A program made the position numbers and the translations under genes. Shown piece after piece: positions 9,701 through 18,507 of a stretch of DNA of 40,312 bases (positions are counted from its first letter, which is position 1; every line of letters starts with the position of its first letter). The notes under the pieces were generated by a model that had not been told where the DNA came from, searched no databases, and worked only from the letters and a program-made list of their open reading frames with translations. Location: positions 1 through 40,312 of the forward strand of contig JAFEAI010000046.1 of assembly GCA_018266475.1 (NCBI GenBank). Reading direction: 5' to 3'. Origin of the DNA: Bacteroidota bacterium. Lineage in GTDB: Bacteria > Bacteroidota > Bacteroidia > Flavobacteriales_F > PHOS-HE28.

Positions 9701-12700
9701 GCGCAGGGAGCGGGCGCAGGCACCTTCCATTTCCGGTACAGGCTCACCGGCGTGCTGGGCTGTACGTCGGATTCCGCGGTGGCCACCATCAATGTGGTGC
9801 AAGGGCCCAACGCGGGCCATGAAGGATGGGCCACGTTCTGCTCCGACGGGCCGCCCGTGGCACTGCTCCCCTATATCAGCCCGGCCAATGGCGGCGGGGT
9901 GTGGCGGAAACCCGCACCCGGCAACCAGGTCTTCAGCGGCACCTACAACCCGCAAACCTTCGACCCCGGCGACTATACCTACACGGTAAGCGGAACGGCA
10001 CCATGCGCCAATGCCGTGGCCGTGCTGCACATCAGCGAGACCACGGGCCCCAATTCGGGCCTGTCAGCCGTGGTCACCAAGTGCGCCAACGACGCGGCAT
10101 TCGACATGACCGCGGCCTTGGGGGGAAGCCCTGCCACCAACGGCACCTGGAAGGGGTCCGATGGCCTGCCCCATACCAGCACATTCGTGCCGGGCCAGGA
10201 TGCGCCCGGCGTGTACCTCTATACAGTGGCCGGGGTGTTCCCGTGCGTGGACAAGACGAGCTCCCTCACGGTGAACGTGAATCCCGTGCCCCAGGCGGGC
10301 GGGGCCAGCTCCAAAACCGTGTGCAGCACGGCTTCGGCCTTCCTGCTGATCAATGAGCTCCCCGGGGCCCAGCTCGGGGGATCCTGGTTTGCACCGCCGA
10401 ACATGGCGCCGTTCCCCAGCGGCATCTACATCCCCGGCACCAGTACCCCGGGAACCTATACGTACCGGGTTGCGGGCATAACCCCCTGCGCCATGGCCGA
10501 AGGCACGGTCACCGTGTTTGAAACCCCGGCACCGCGGGCGGGGAGGGACACCAGCGTGGCGTTCTGTGCCGGCACGGCGGCAGTGCAATTGGTGAACCTG
10601 CTGGGAGGCCCGCACGACATGACCGGCACCTGGACCGGGCCCGCACCGTCAACGGCCTATTTCGGCGGCAGCTTCCAGCCGGGGATAAATACGCCGGGCG
10701 TGTACACCTACCATGTTGCGGGGATCCCGCCTTGCGCATCGGCCACCAGCACCGTTACCGCCACCGTGGCCCAGCCCCCTTCGGCGGGGCTCAGCCGGAG
10801 CATCAACATCTGCTCCTCGGCAGGGCTCTTTGCCATGACGGACAGCCTGGGCGGCACGCCCGACCTCAACGGAACCTGGTACCGGCTGCCTTCGGGCCCG
10901 GCCAGCAACGGCATCTTCAGCCCCACGGCTCCCGGTACGTTCAGCTACCGCTACACCGTGCAACCCGCGGGAGGTTCGCCCTGCGCGTCCGCACAGGCCA
11001 TCCTCACGATCAATGTGACCGCAGCACCCAATGCAGGCGGGGACGGCAACCTGGCCCTGTGCTCCACCAGCGGGATCACCGCCTTGTTCCCGAAGCTGAC
11101 CGGAACACCCCAGGGCGGAGGCACCTGGAGCTACAACGGAGCAGGGCACGGAAGCAGTTTCAACCCGGCCATAGACATCCCGGGCATCTATGCCTACTCG
11201 GTGCAGGGAACCGGAGGATGCAAGAACGATACCGCCGTGGTAACCGTGGTGCTGAACCAGGCGCCCAGGGCGGGCAGCAACGGGGTGCTCACCATCTGCG
11301 ACGACACGCTGGCCGCCATTGTACTGCGCAATGTGCTCAACGGAAGCCCCGACCAGGGCGGCCTTTGGACAAATACCGAGACCCATTTGCCCGCCAATGA
11401 CATCTACCTGCCGGGCAACTTCACCGCAGGCGTACACACCTTCACCTACACGGTGCAGGGTACGGCACCATGCCCGGCGGCCACCGCCCAGGCCACCATC
11501 ATCCAGAACGCACATGCCGTGGCCGGCAACAATGCCGCCATCACCGTGTGTACCAATGACGGCAACGTGAACATGTTCGCCCTGCTGGGGCCGTCGGCAA
11601 ATCCGGTGGGCGGATGGATCAATGCCGGGGGCACCTATGCCTCGGCCACCTTCAGCCCCGGCAGCCAGGCGCCCGGCAACTACCAGTACCGCTACATTGT
11701 GGCCGGTGCAGCGCCTTGCGTGAATGACACCGCGCGGGTGTCCATCACGCTGAACCGCAAGCCGGATGCGGGGGTAAGTACCGCACCGCAGCTCTGCGCG
11801 GGCGGCAACATGGTGTCGCTGATGAGCTTGTTGGGCGGCACCCCGGACAGCAACGGAAGCTGGGCCTTCCACCCTGTAACAGGGCCGCCGGTGCCGCATG
11901 ATGCCACCTTCAACCCCGCCACCGACCCGCAGGGCAAGTATGTGTACACGGTGGCCGGCACGGCGCCATGCCCGAACAGCCAAGCCACCGTGCAGATCAC
12001 CGTGGTGCCCGGCCCCAACGCAGGAAGCTTCGGTACCACAAGTGCCTGTGTGAGCGACCATGCGGTGAACCTCTTGGCCAGCCTGCAAGGCACACCGCAA
12101 AGTGGCGGTACCTGGGCGGACCTTGATGCCACCGGGCATTTGGCCAACGGCGTGTTCAATGCCACGGGCATGGCGCCGGGTGCATACCGTTTCCGCTACA
12201 CGGTTGCGGGCACCGGCCCTTGCCCCAGTGATACCGCCTCCGTGGTGGTTACCGTGGTGCCCGAGCTCAATGCCGGGGAGGATGCAAGCGCCACCTTCTG
12301 CCTGAGCGAAGTGGTGCTGCTCTCCCTCCACCTCGGTGGAACGCCGCAATCCGGAGGAACATGGACCGGGCTGGAGAGCCAGGCCGGCCTGCTCAATGGC
12401 GTGCTCAACTGCGCTGCGGCGGGCGTGGGCGTCCACCACTACCGCTACAAGCTGGTCGGATCCTCCAGTTGCGCACCGGACAGCGCCACGCTCACCGTGA
12501 CCATCCTGGCCGGGCCGCAGGCCGGCAGCGGCGTGCCCGCACCCGTCTGCTCCAGCACCGCCGCCCTGGACCTGTTCACCCACCTGAGCCCGCCCTACGA
12601 CAACAACGGCCAATGGCATTATCCCGGTACCGGCGCCGTGATGCCGTCCTCGGTGATCAATCCCGCCACGGACCCCGAGGGTACCTATGTATACACGGTG

Positions 12701-14773
12701 CCCGCCATCGGAAACTGCCCGGCCAGCACGGCCTCCGTGCAGGTTACCATCACGCAGGCGGCCAATGCCGGAGTGAACGGATCGCTCAACTTCTGCTCCA
12801 ACGGCGCCTCGGCGCTGCTGATCACCGGCCTGGGCGGCACGCCCGCGCCCAATGGGTCTTGGACCTTCGGATCCCCGCCCATACCGCACGGCCCGGTCTT
12901 CAATCCCCTGCAGGACCAGGGCGGCATCTACTATTATACCGTGGCCGGCCAAGGGCCATGCCCAAGCGTGACCACCACCGTGCTGGTGACCAAAACGCCC
13001 GCACCCTTTGCAGGCGGCGACAACAGCTACGCCCTTTGCTCCAATGAAGGCCCGTTCAACATGTTCGACAAGCTCGCGCAGAGCCCGCAAAGCGGCGGCG
13101 TGTGGCGCAGGGACGGAAATCCGCCCACCGTGCATGGCGCCATCTACAATCCGGCGGTGGACAGCAGCGGCACATTCCTCTACATCCGCATGGGCACGGG
13201 GCCCTGTGAAAATGATACCGCCGCCCTGACGGTGACCGAGACGCGCGCACCGCAGGCCGGCGCCAATGCCAGCCTGAACGTGTGCCCTTCCGATGCCGCC
13301 GTGAACCTGTACGCCGCGCTGGGCCCCAACACGGATCCCGGCGGTACTTGGACGGACAGCGGCAATATCCAACTGCCCGACAGCCTGTTCAATGCCACGC
13401 AGGTGACGGTGGGCACCTACGTGTTCACCTACACCGTGCCGGGGGTTTTACCTTGTGCAAACGCCTCCTCCACCGTAACGGTGAACGTGGGTGCGGGCCT
13501 CAATCCCGGCATCGGCGGCAACGACACCATCTGCGGAGCGTTGCATGCCTATGACCTCTTCAATTCCCTGGGCGGTACGCCTGACCCGGGCGGGGTGTGG
13601 AGCGAACAGATGGGCACCGGGGCCATCACAGGCCATTTCCTCAATGCCGCGCTGTTGCCTCCCGGCTCTTCCTATCCCATGGCGTACACCCTGGCGGATC
13701 CCTTCTGCGGGCAAGTGCAGACCGTGGTGCATCTTTTCATTTCACCCTACCCGAACCCGGGACCTGATACCACCATCGCGCTTTGTGCAAACGGGGCGGC
13801 CATCAACCTGGAAAGCCTGCTCAGGGGCGCAGAGCCCGGAGGCACTTGGCTTGCGCCCAACGGGCTGCCGGCATCCGATCCGTTCGATCCCGCGGTGGGG
13901 CCGGCCGGCACCTACCGCTATTTCCTGCCGGGAACCACGTTCTGCGCGGACACCTCGGCACGCATCACCATCCTGGTGAACCCACCGGCACACGCCGGCA
14001 CCAACGGCACGCAGCAAGTGTGCAATGAAGGAACCGTGCAATTGTTCCCGCTGCTGGGCGGAGCACCCCAGGCGGGCGGAAACTGGACCGCCCTGACAGG
14101 ACCCGCCGGGGCATTGGCCAACGGCGCGGTGGATGCCGCCCAGCTGGTTCCGGGCAACTTCCGCTACCGCTACCGCGTGCAGGTGGCAGGCTGCCCTGCC
14201 GACAGTGCGGAGGTGATGCTTACGGTGGTGGACGGCGTGGCCGTGGGCAACGTGGTCCGCACGTGCAATGAACAGGACCGCACGTACGTGGTCTCGTTCA
14301 CCATCACCGGCGGTTCACCTTCCTCCTATGCGGTGGGCGGCGGGCCGGGCACCATCAGCGCCCATGCGCCCTACGTGTTCACCAGTGCGCCCATCTTCAC
14401 CGGCCAACCCTTCTCCTTCCTGGTGGATGATGCCAACCACTGCACGCCGGTGGCCGTGGAGGGCACCACGCCCTGCGCCTTTGCCGACGCCGTGTTCGTG
14501 CCCGAATCCTTCTCGCCCAACGGGGACCACATCAACGACCAGTTCACCATCCCCGGCATCGAGGGCTTCCCCAACAACAAGATCGTGATCTTCAACCGCT
14601 GGGGCGGCGAGGTGTACAAGGCTTCCGGCTATGACAACGTGCACACCGTGTGGGACGGAAGCTCCCCGCATGCACTGATCCCCGGCGAAGCCTCCTCGGG
14701 CACCTACTACTATGTGCTGGAACTGGGCAATGGCTCCGAACCGATCAAGGGATTTGTCTACCTGAACCGATGA
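6779..14773 (+). CDS. Giant 30-repeat surface protein with T9SS type-B sorting domain
   Basis: This 2,664-residue protein starts with a signal peptide (hydrophobic LVTVATLLVLPAWAAA). About 30 modules of roughly 81 residues follow. Each opens with NAGxNGxxTVCS, continues with a VNLFxxLGGTPDAGGTW motif and FxPGTxxPGVYTYTVAGTAPC, and closes with SATVTVTV. Each module has two near-invariant cysteines, one early and one late, which suggests one disulfide per module. The C-terminus (about nt 14490-14770) is a CHU_C type-B sorting domain, with FSPNGDHINDQF, FNRWGGEVY, WDG and SGTYYYVLEL. The stop overlaps the start of the next PorP/SprF gene by 4 bp (ATGA). The ATG at 6779 is chosen because it gives the signal peptide. 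A rigid, filament-like adhesin or gliding/biofilm protein is inferred. The repeat type resembles Ig/PKD-like gliding-associated repeats, but I cannot assign a named family. Confidence 0.93.
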   Translation: MVGARTLVTVATLLVLPAWAAASGHGYGKLLPERPSRKVQSAANAGSDGAATLCKNGAAVQLINYLGGSPDPGGTWSGPVAHPGTFDPATDAPGAYTYTVAGPPIASATVTVVVNNPPSAGTSATFTTCSNGPAVDLFTKLTGTPDAGGTWTFGANPATGQFIPGTSPAGVYTYMVSGAAPCPNASATVTVTVVPAPNAGGDRSIVICSNDAPFSKRAQLAGTPDPGGTWAPAGGDIFTPGTSPAGVYTYTVAGSTPCANASAQLTITVRDAPMAGTNRSIVVCSDAAVFNLLDSLGGTPDAGGTWNGPGGAHSGHFQPGTDPSGAYVYMVAGQAPCSPASATVTVTVRTAPRAGTSTNVVKCSNNPSFTLFSQLGGTPDAGGTWTGPGNVPFPSGTFVPGTTPPGLYTYTVTGQSPCTPASATVNIAVNTAPNAGLNGAQTVCSSDGAFSLFSKLGGTPNVGGTWTGPGGPVPSGNFIPGTSQPGVYTYRVAGTAPCADATATVTVSVVTAANAGSNGAVTLCSTSPNENLFTRLGGNPDAGGVWTIPPPGSGILAGGIFQPANAAHPSGPYTYTVTGTAPCPNVSAIVQVVKNQAPNAGVDAITTQCSTNPPFSMRSILGGAPDAGGTWLNSTNAPVPSQFTPGTTAPGVYRYVLTGIAPCANDTSQVTVNVNTAPNAGTNGAITVCSNAAAVDLFAQLGGSPNSGGTWKDPTNATNNGAFVPGPGALQGGYTYRVAGLSPCADATAVVTVTQYRKPVAGNSASVALCSTDPSVNLFTRLGGTPDAGGTWTGPGGTLSNGVFIPGAAGTFAYKYKVTGTAPCTPDSATVTVTVTKAPDAGTNGTLTICSGQATVDLFTGLGGTPDLNGTWSEITVTGRLSSHFFNPGVPTQLPPGNYDFRYVVPASGSCAADTAKVRVTIVPMLNAGNNGSKTVCSTETQVNLFTALGGNPQQGGLWLDLDATGQVTGQYFNAQGAGAGTFHFRYRLTGVLGCTSDSAVATINVVQGPNAGHEGWATFCSDGPPVALLPYISPANGGGVWRKPAPGNQVFSGTYNPQTFDPGDYTYTVSGTAPCANAVAVLHISETTGPNSGLSAVVTKCANDAAFDMTAALGGSPATNGTWKGSDGLPHTSTFVPGQDAPGVYLYTVAGVFPCVDKTSSLTVNVNPVPQAGGASSKTVCSTASAFLLINELPGAQLGGSWFAPPNMAPFPSGIYIPGTSTPGTYTYRVAGITPCAMAEGTVTVFETPAPRAGRDTSVAFCAGTAAVQLVNLLGGPHDMTGTWTGPAPSTAYFGGSFQPGINTPGVYTYHVAGIPPCASATSTVTATVAQPPSAGLSRSINICSSAGLFAMTDSLGGTPDLNGTWYRLPSGPASNGIFSPTAPGTFSYRYTVQPAGGSPCASAQAILTINVTAAPNAGGDGNLALCSTSGITALFPKLTGTPQGGGTWSYNGAGHGSSFNPAIDIPGIYAYSVQGTGGCKNDTAVVTVVLNQAPRAGSNGVLTICDDTLAAIVLRNVLNGSPDQGGLWTNTETHLPANDIYLPGNFTAGVHTFTYTVQGTAPCPAATAQATIIQNAHAVAGNNAAITVCTNDGNVNMFALLGPSANPVGGWINAGGTYASATFSPGSQAPGNYQYRYIVAGAAPCVNDTARVSITLNRKPDAGVSTAPQLCAGGNMVSLMSLLGGTPDSNGSWAFHPVTGPPVPHDATFNPATDPQGKYVYTVAGTAPCPNSQATVQITVVPGPNAGSFGTTSACVSDHAVNLLASLQGTPQSGGTWADLDATGHLANGVFNATGMAPGAYRFRYTVAGTGPCPSDTASVVVTVVPELNAGEDASATFCLSEVVLLSLHLGGTPQSGGTWTGLESQAGLLNGVLNCAAAGVGVHHYRYKLVGSSSCAPDSATLTVTILAGPQAGSGVPAPVCSSTAALDLFTHLSPPYDNNGQWHYPGTGAVMPSSVINPATDPEGTYVYTVPAIGNCPASTASVQVTITQAANAGVNGSLNFCSNGASALLITGLGGTPAPNGSWTFGSPPIPHGPVFNPLQDQGGIYYYTVAGQGPCPSVTTTVLVTKTPAPFAGGDNSYALCSNEGPFNMFDKLAQSPQSGGVWRRDGNPPTVHGAIYNPAVDSSGTFLYIRMGTGPCENDTAALTVTETRAPQAGANASLNVCPSDAAVNLYAALGPNTDPGGTWTDSGNIQLPDSLFNATQVTVGTYVFTYTVPGVLPCANASSTVTVNVGAGLNPGIGGNDTICGALHAYDLFNSLGGTPDPGGVWSEQMGTGAITGHFLNAALLPPGSSYPMAYTLADPFCGQVQTVVHLFISPYPNPGPDTTIALCANGAAINLESLLRGAEPGGTWLAPNGLPASDPFDPAVGPAGTYRYFLPGTTFCADTSARITILVNPPAHAGTNGTQQVCNEGTVQLFPLLGGAPQAGGNWTALTGPAGALANGAVDAAQLVPGNFRYRYRVQVAGCPADSAEVMLTVVDGVAVGNVVRTCNEQDRTYVVSFTITGGSPSSYAVGGGPGTISAHAPYVFTSAPIFTGQPFSFLVDDANHCTPVAVEGTTPCAFADAVFVPESFSPNGDHINDQFTIPGIEGFPNNKIVIFNRWGGEVYKASGYDNVHTVWDGSSPHALIPGEASSGTYYYVLELGNGSEPIKGFVYLNR
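6899..14230 (+). repeat. About 30 tandem ~244-bp protein-coding repeats
   Basis: Counting the AG-x(7)-C motif followed by the GGTPxxGGTW motif gives 30 successive units, for example near nt 6910, 7135, 7370, 7600, 7840 and 8080, with the last near 13990. Unit length varies by a few codons and neighbouring units are clearly diverged at DNA level. The array therefore appears old and held by selection, not freshly amplified. Confidence 0.85.
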
Positions 14774-15693
14774 ACCGGCACCCCGCATACATCCTGCTGG
14801 CGATGCCCCTGCTGCTGGCCTCCGCGCCCAAGGTGCAGGCCCAGCAGGACCCCATGTACAGCCAGTACATGTTCAATACACTGGCCTTCAATCCGGCCTA
14901 TGCCGGCAGCGCGGATGCGTTCACCGCCATGCTGCTCAGCCGCCACCAGTGGCTGGGCTTCCCCGGCGCGCCCTCCACCCAAACCCTTTCCGTGCATTCC
15001 CCCCTGCCCGGCAACAAGCTGGCCCTGGGCGGAAACCTGATCCATGATGTGGCCGGGCCGGCCCGCCAGAACAGCGCGTTCATTGATGTGGCCTATCGCA
15101 TCCGCACCGGGGAGAACACACGGCTCGCTTTCGGCCTCAGCGGCGGGGTGAACTTCTTTCAGGCGGACCTGGCCTCGCTGAAGACCGTGGAGGTGGATCC
15201 GCAGAACGCCAACATCAAGGGCAAGGCACTGCCCAATTTCGGGTTCGGCCTGTTCTGGCACGCCCAGCGATACTACCTGGGCCTTAGCGCACCAAAGCTG
15301 CTGGAGAACAAGATCGGGGCCGACGGCACGGTGGTCACCAACCAGGAATTCCGCCATTACTTCCTCATGGGCGGCTATGTGATGGACCTTACCCAGGACC
15401 TGAAGTTCAAGCCCTCCTTCATGCTGCGCGCGGTGGAAGGGGCGCCCCTCTCCCTGGACCTGAACGCCAACTTCCTGCTGCGCGACCGCGTGTGGTTCGG
15501 TGCCTTGTACCGCCTGGGGAACGCCTTCGGCCTGATGGCCCAGTTCCGGGTGAACGAACAGCTGCGCTTAGGCTATGCCTTCGACATGACCACCACACGC
15601 CTGGGCGCCTACAACGCGGGCACCCATGAGCTGATGCTCAGCTACGACTTCAAGTACACCAAGGGCCGCACCATCTCGCCGCGCTATTTCTGA
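14770..15693 (+). CDS. PorP/SprF family type IX secretion-associated outer-membrane protein
   Basis: This 307-residue protein is the second PorP/SprF homologue in the window and the closer match to the family consensus. It has a signal peptide cleaved near KVQA-QQ, then QDPMYSQYMFNTLAFNPAYAG and LSRHQWLGFPGAPSTQTLSVHSP, the textbook PorP/SprF N-terminal motifs. A beta-barrel follows, ending in YDFKYT. The ATG at 14770 overlaps the TGA of the giant repeat gene (ATGA); a longer in-frame extension upstream lies inside that gene and is rejected. The stop TGA shares its last base with the ATG of the next gene. This tight coupling makes the giant repeat protein, this barrel and the OmpA-like protein one operon. 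Its likely role is export or surface retention of the upstream cargo. Confidence 0.94.
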   Translation: MNRHPAYILLAMPLLLASAPKVQAQQDPMYSQYMFNTLAFNPAYAGSADAFTAMLLSRHQWLGFPGAPSTQTLSVHSPLPGNKLALGGNLIHDVAGPARQNSAFIDVAYRIRTGENTRLAFGLSGGVNFFQADLASLKTVEVDPQNANIKGKALPNFGFGLFWHAQRYYLGLSAPKLLENKIGADGTVVTNQEFRHYFLMGGYVMDLTQDLKFKPSFMLRAVEGAPLSLDLNANFLLRDRVWFGALYRLGNAFGLMAQFRVNEQLRLGYAFDMTTTRLGAYNAGTHELMLSYDFKYTKGRTISPRYF

Positions 15694-17891
15694 TGAGCAA
15701 GCTCCTGTGCCCCTTCATCCTCCTGTTCGCCCTGCTGCTGCATGCCGCGCCGGCGCAAGCACAAGGCAGCGCCGAGGCGCACACGCGCATCGCGGACCGC
15801 TACTTCCAGCGCATGGCCTACGCACAGGCCATGGCCGAGTACCAAAAGGCCGCCAACCTCGGCGCCGTGAACGAGCATGTGGTGAAGCGCCTCGCGGAAT
15901 GCGCCATGAAGCTCGGCGATACCAAGGATGGCGAGATCTGGTACGCCCAGGTGGTGAAGTTCCTCAACCGCGAGCCCATGGACCTGTACATGTACGCTCA
16001 GGCCCTCAAGGGAAACGGCAAGTATGCCGAGGCCGAGGAATGGATGGACCGCTACCTGGCCATGGTGCCCGCCGACGGCACTTCGCGCAAAAGCAACATC
16101 GCGGACCTGGCCCGCAAGTTCACTTCCAACCTGGACCGCTTCACCGTGAAGCGCGTGCTGGCGAACACCGGCAAGGATGACATGGCCGCCACCTGGGACG
16201 GACCGGACCGCGTGATCTTTGCCTCCGCACGGGACACCACCGTGGGCATGCAATGGCGTTCAGCTTGGAACGACCAGCCTTTCCTGGACCTGTACCTGGC
16301 CAAGCGCCAGCCGGACGGCGACCTGTCCGATGCGGTGAGGCTGCCCGGCAACGTGAACTCCAAATTCCATGAAGGGCCCTGCGTGGTGGCGCCCGACGGC
16401 TCGCTTTGGTACACCCGCACCAATCCGGTAAAGAGCAAGACCGGCGTACACCGCCTGAGCATCCTGCACGCCCAGCGCGCCGGCGAAGGATGGAGCGGCC
16501 AGGACCCGTTCCTGTACAACAACCCCGAATGCTCCGTGGGCCATCCCGCGATCTCCGCCGACGGCCGCTGGTTCTTCTTTATAAGCGACATGCCGGGAGG
16601 CTATGGCGGCACCGACCTCTACGTGTGCGAGAACAGGGGCGGGCAGTGGGGCGAACCCCACAACCTGGGGCCCGGGGTGAACACCTCGCGCAATGAACTT
16701 TTTCCCTTCATGGCCGCCGATGGCACCCTCTACTTCGCCACCGAAGGCCTGCCCGGCCTGGGCGGGCTGGACGTGTTCGCCGCCAAGCGCGGCACCAGCG
16801 GGGATTTTGATTTTGCCGTGAACGTGGGCGCCCCCGTGAACGGGCCACAGGACGATTTTGCGTTCGTGATCGACAAGGCGAACACCGCCGGCTACTTCAC
16901 CAGCAACAGGCCCGGCGGCGAGGGAGGGGATGACATCTACGCCTTCACCATGCACTATCCCCTGGAGCAGCGCTTCCTGTGTACGGGCACGGTGATCGAT
17001 GATGACAATGCACAGCCGGTGGCCGACGTGGAAGTGGAATTGCTCAATGCGGACGGCACGGTGGCCGAAAACGCCCGCAGCGATGCCAACGGGCGCTACT
17101 CCTTCCCGGTGAAGGAGAACATGGAATATGCCGTGCGCGCGCGCATGCCCGGCCATTACGACGGCATTGTCCACCTCAGCACGGAAACCATCGGGCAGCA
17201 GCAGATCGTGGCCCGCGACGTGCATGTGATCCCCGATGCGGGCATCTGGCTGCGCGGCGTGGTGAAGTACAGGGACCAGATCGGCTTTGTGGAAGGCGCC
17301 AAGGTGAGCGTGGTGAACCTCACCAGCTTCTTCAGCGACGTGCATACCACGGACCCGGGCGGCGATTTCCTGTTCCGCCTGCAGCCCAACGAGCAGTTTG
17401 AGGTGATGGTGGAAAAACCCGGCTTCTTCAGCATGAGCATGGCCGTGAACACCGCAGGCATGAAGCGGGGCGTGATCGAGCTTGGTGATGCAAAGGGCGT
17501 GGAGCTGGAGCCGGTGCAGGTGGGCCGGGCGCTGCCGATGAAGTATGTGAAATGGGCCGGCAAGGAGACGGTGCTATCACCGGCGGCGAAGGCCGAGCTG
17601 GACCAATTGGCGGACCGCGTGCAGGTGAACCCGGGCATGAAGTTCGAGGTGGGCGTGCATGCCGATACGCGCTCCGCCGCCGATGCGGCCAGCAAGCAGA
17701 CGCAGGCGCGCGCCAAGGCGATAGAGGATTACCTGCGCGCAAAGGGTGTGCGCAAGGACCAGTTGACGGTGAAGGCCTACGGCACGGCCAAGCCGCTGAA
17801 CCCCTGTGGGCCCGGCGTGGAGTGTACCCCCGCCCAGCATGCGCAGAATGAGCGTGTGGAGTACGCCGTTACCGCCGTCAGCGGCTCGTAG
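15693..17891 (+). CDS. OmpA-family protein with TPR, beta-propeller and regulatory domains (PorE-like)
   Basis: The 732-residue protein has a signal peptide (cleavage near PAQA-QG) and no lipobox cysteine. In order it shows TPR-like helices (about residues 25-125), a WD40/PD40-type beta-propeller (about 150-430, with repeated S-x-DGRWFFFISDMPGG-like blades and YFTSNRPGG), two carboxypeptidase-regulatory-like beta-sandwiches (about 435-600), and a C-terminal OmpA peptidoglycan-binding domain (about 610-732; LSPAAKAELDQLAD, VGVHADTR, RAKAIEDYL, YGTAKP, NERVEY). This is the architecture of PorE, which links the T9SS to peptidoglycan, although PorE itself is a lipoprotein. Its position directly after a cargo/PorP pair suggests it anchors that surface complex to the cell wall. 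Its last 14 bp overlap the convergent deacetylase gene. Confidence 0.9.
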   Translation: MSKLLCPFILLFALLLHAAPAQAQGSAEAHTRIADRYFQRMAYAQAMAEYQKAANLGAVNEHVVKRLAECAMKLGDTKDGEIWYAQVVKFLNREPMDLYMYAQALKGNGKYAEAEEWMDRYLAMVPADGTSRKSNIADLARKFTSNLDRFTVKRVLANTGKDDMAATWDGPDRVIFASARDTTVGMQWRSAWNDQPFLDLYLAKRQPDGDLSDAVRLPGNVNSKFHEGPCVVAPDGSLWYTRTNPVKSKTGVHRLSILHAQRAGEGWSGQDPFLYNNPECSVGHPAISADGRWFFFISDMPGGYGGTDLYVCENRGGQWGEPHNLGPGVNTSRNELFPFMAADGTLYFATEGLPGLGGLDVFAAKRGTSGDFDFAVNVGAPVNGPQDDFAFVIDKANTAGYFTSNRPGGEGGDDIYAFTMHYPLEQRFLCTGTVIDDDNAQPVADVEVELLNADGTVAENARSDANGRYSFPVKENMEYAVRARMPGHYDGIVHLSTETIGQQQIVARDVHVIPDAGIWLRGVVKYRDQIGFVEGAKVSVVNLTSFFSDVHTTDPGGDFLFRLQPNEQFEVMVEKPGFFSMSMAVNTAGMKRGVIELGDAKGVELEPVQVGRALPMKYVKWAGKETVLSPAAKAELDQLADRVQVNPGMKFEVGVHADTRSAADAASKQTQARAKAIEDYLRAKGVRKDQLTVKAYGTAKPLNPCGPGVECTPAQHAQNERVEYAVTAVSGS

Positions 17892-18507
17892 CGGGGGAGG
17901 GCAGCGCCGCACAGGCCAACCCCTTGCGTGAAAGGCCCTCCAGGATGGGGACCAGGGCCTGCCGCAGGCATGGTGCGCTCTTCGGGTTTTCGTGCAGCAC
18001 GATGATGCTGCCGGGGCGGGCCGACCGGAGCACGTGCCGCGCACAGGCGGATCCGCTCCTTCCGGGCGTGAAGTCATAGGCCATCACATCCCACATCACC
18101 ACCTGGAAACGCTTGCCGAGCAAGGCGGCCATGCGCGGCGGAAGATGGCCGTACGGCGGGCGGAAGAGCGGCCCCCCGATGAGGGTGGAGGCCAGCAGCA
18201 CGCTGCGCAGCCAAGCCCTGGGCTTGGTGCGCCAGCCGTCGGCATGGTCCCAGGTGTGGTGGCCTGCGGTGTGGCCCTCGGCCCGGATCCGCTGCAGCAA
18301 TGCCGGGTGGCTTGCAGCCTGCGTGCCCGTGCAGAAGAAAGTGGCCTTGGCCTGGTACGCGGCCAAGGTGTCCAGCACCCATGGGGTTACCGCCGGGCAG
18401 GGCCCGTCATCAAAGGTGAGAAACACCCGGCTGCCCGCTTCCGGCACCCGCCAAAGCACCCCCGGGTACAGGCGGGCCAGCGTGGTGAGGGCCGGCCCGC
18501 GCAGCAT
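17878..18507 (-). CDS. Polysaccharide deacetylase (NodB homology domain)
   Basis: This compact 209-residue carbohydrate esterase (family 4 type) shows the NodB motifs in order. Motif 1 is TFDDGP (residues 31-36, with D33 as likely base and D34 as metal ligand). Motif 2 is HHTWDH (H84 and H88, metal ligands). Motif 3 is RPPYG (116-120), followed by WDV (139-141) and LHE with the catalytic His at 172. It would remove acetyl groups from N-acetylated glycans; whether the target is peptidoglycan, chitin-like or exported polysaccharide cannot be told. There is no clear signal peptide, though the first 25 residues are hydrophobic and might act as an anchor. The ATG at 18507 shares its A with the TGA of the upstream DUF2723 gene, so translation is probably coupled. 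The 3' end overlaps the convergent OmpA-like gene by 14 bp. Confidence 0.9.
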   Translation of the reverse strand: MLRGPALTTLARLYPGVLWRVPEAGSRVFLTFDDGPCPAVTPWVLDTLAAYQAKATFFCTGTQAASHPALLQRIRAEGHTAGHHTWDHADGWRTKPRAWLRSVLLASTLIGGPLFRPPYGHLPPRMAALLGKRFQVVMWDVMAYDFTPGRSGSACARHVLRSARPGSIIVLHENPKSAPCLRQALVPILEGLSRKGLACAALPSPATSR

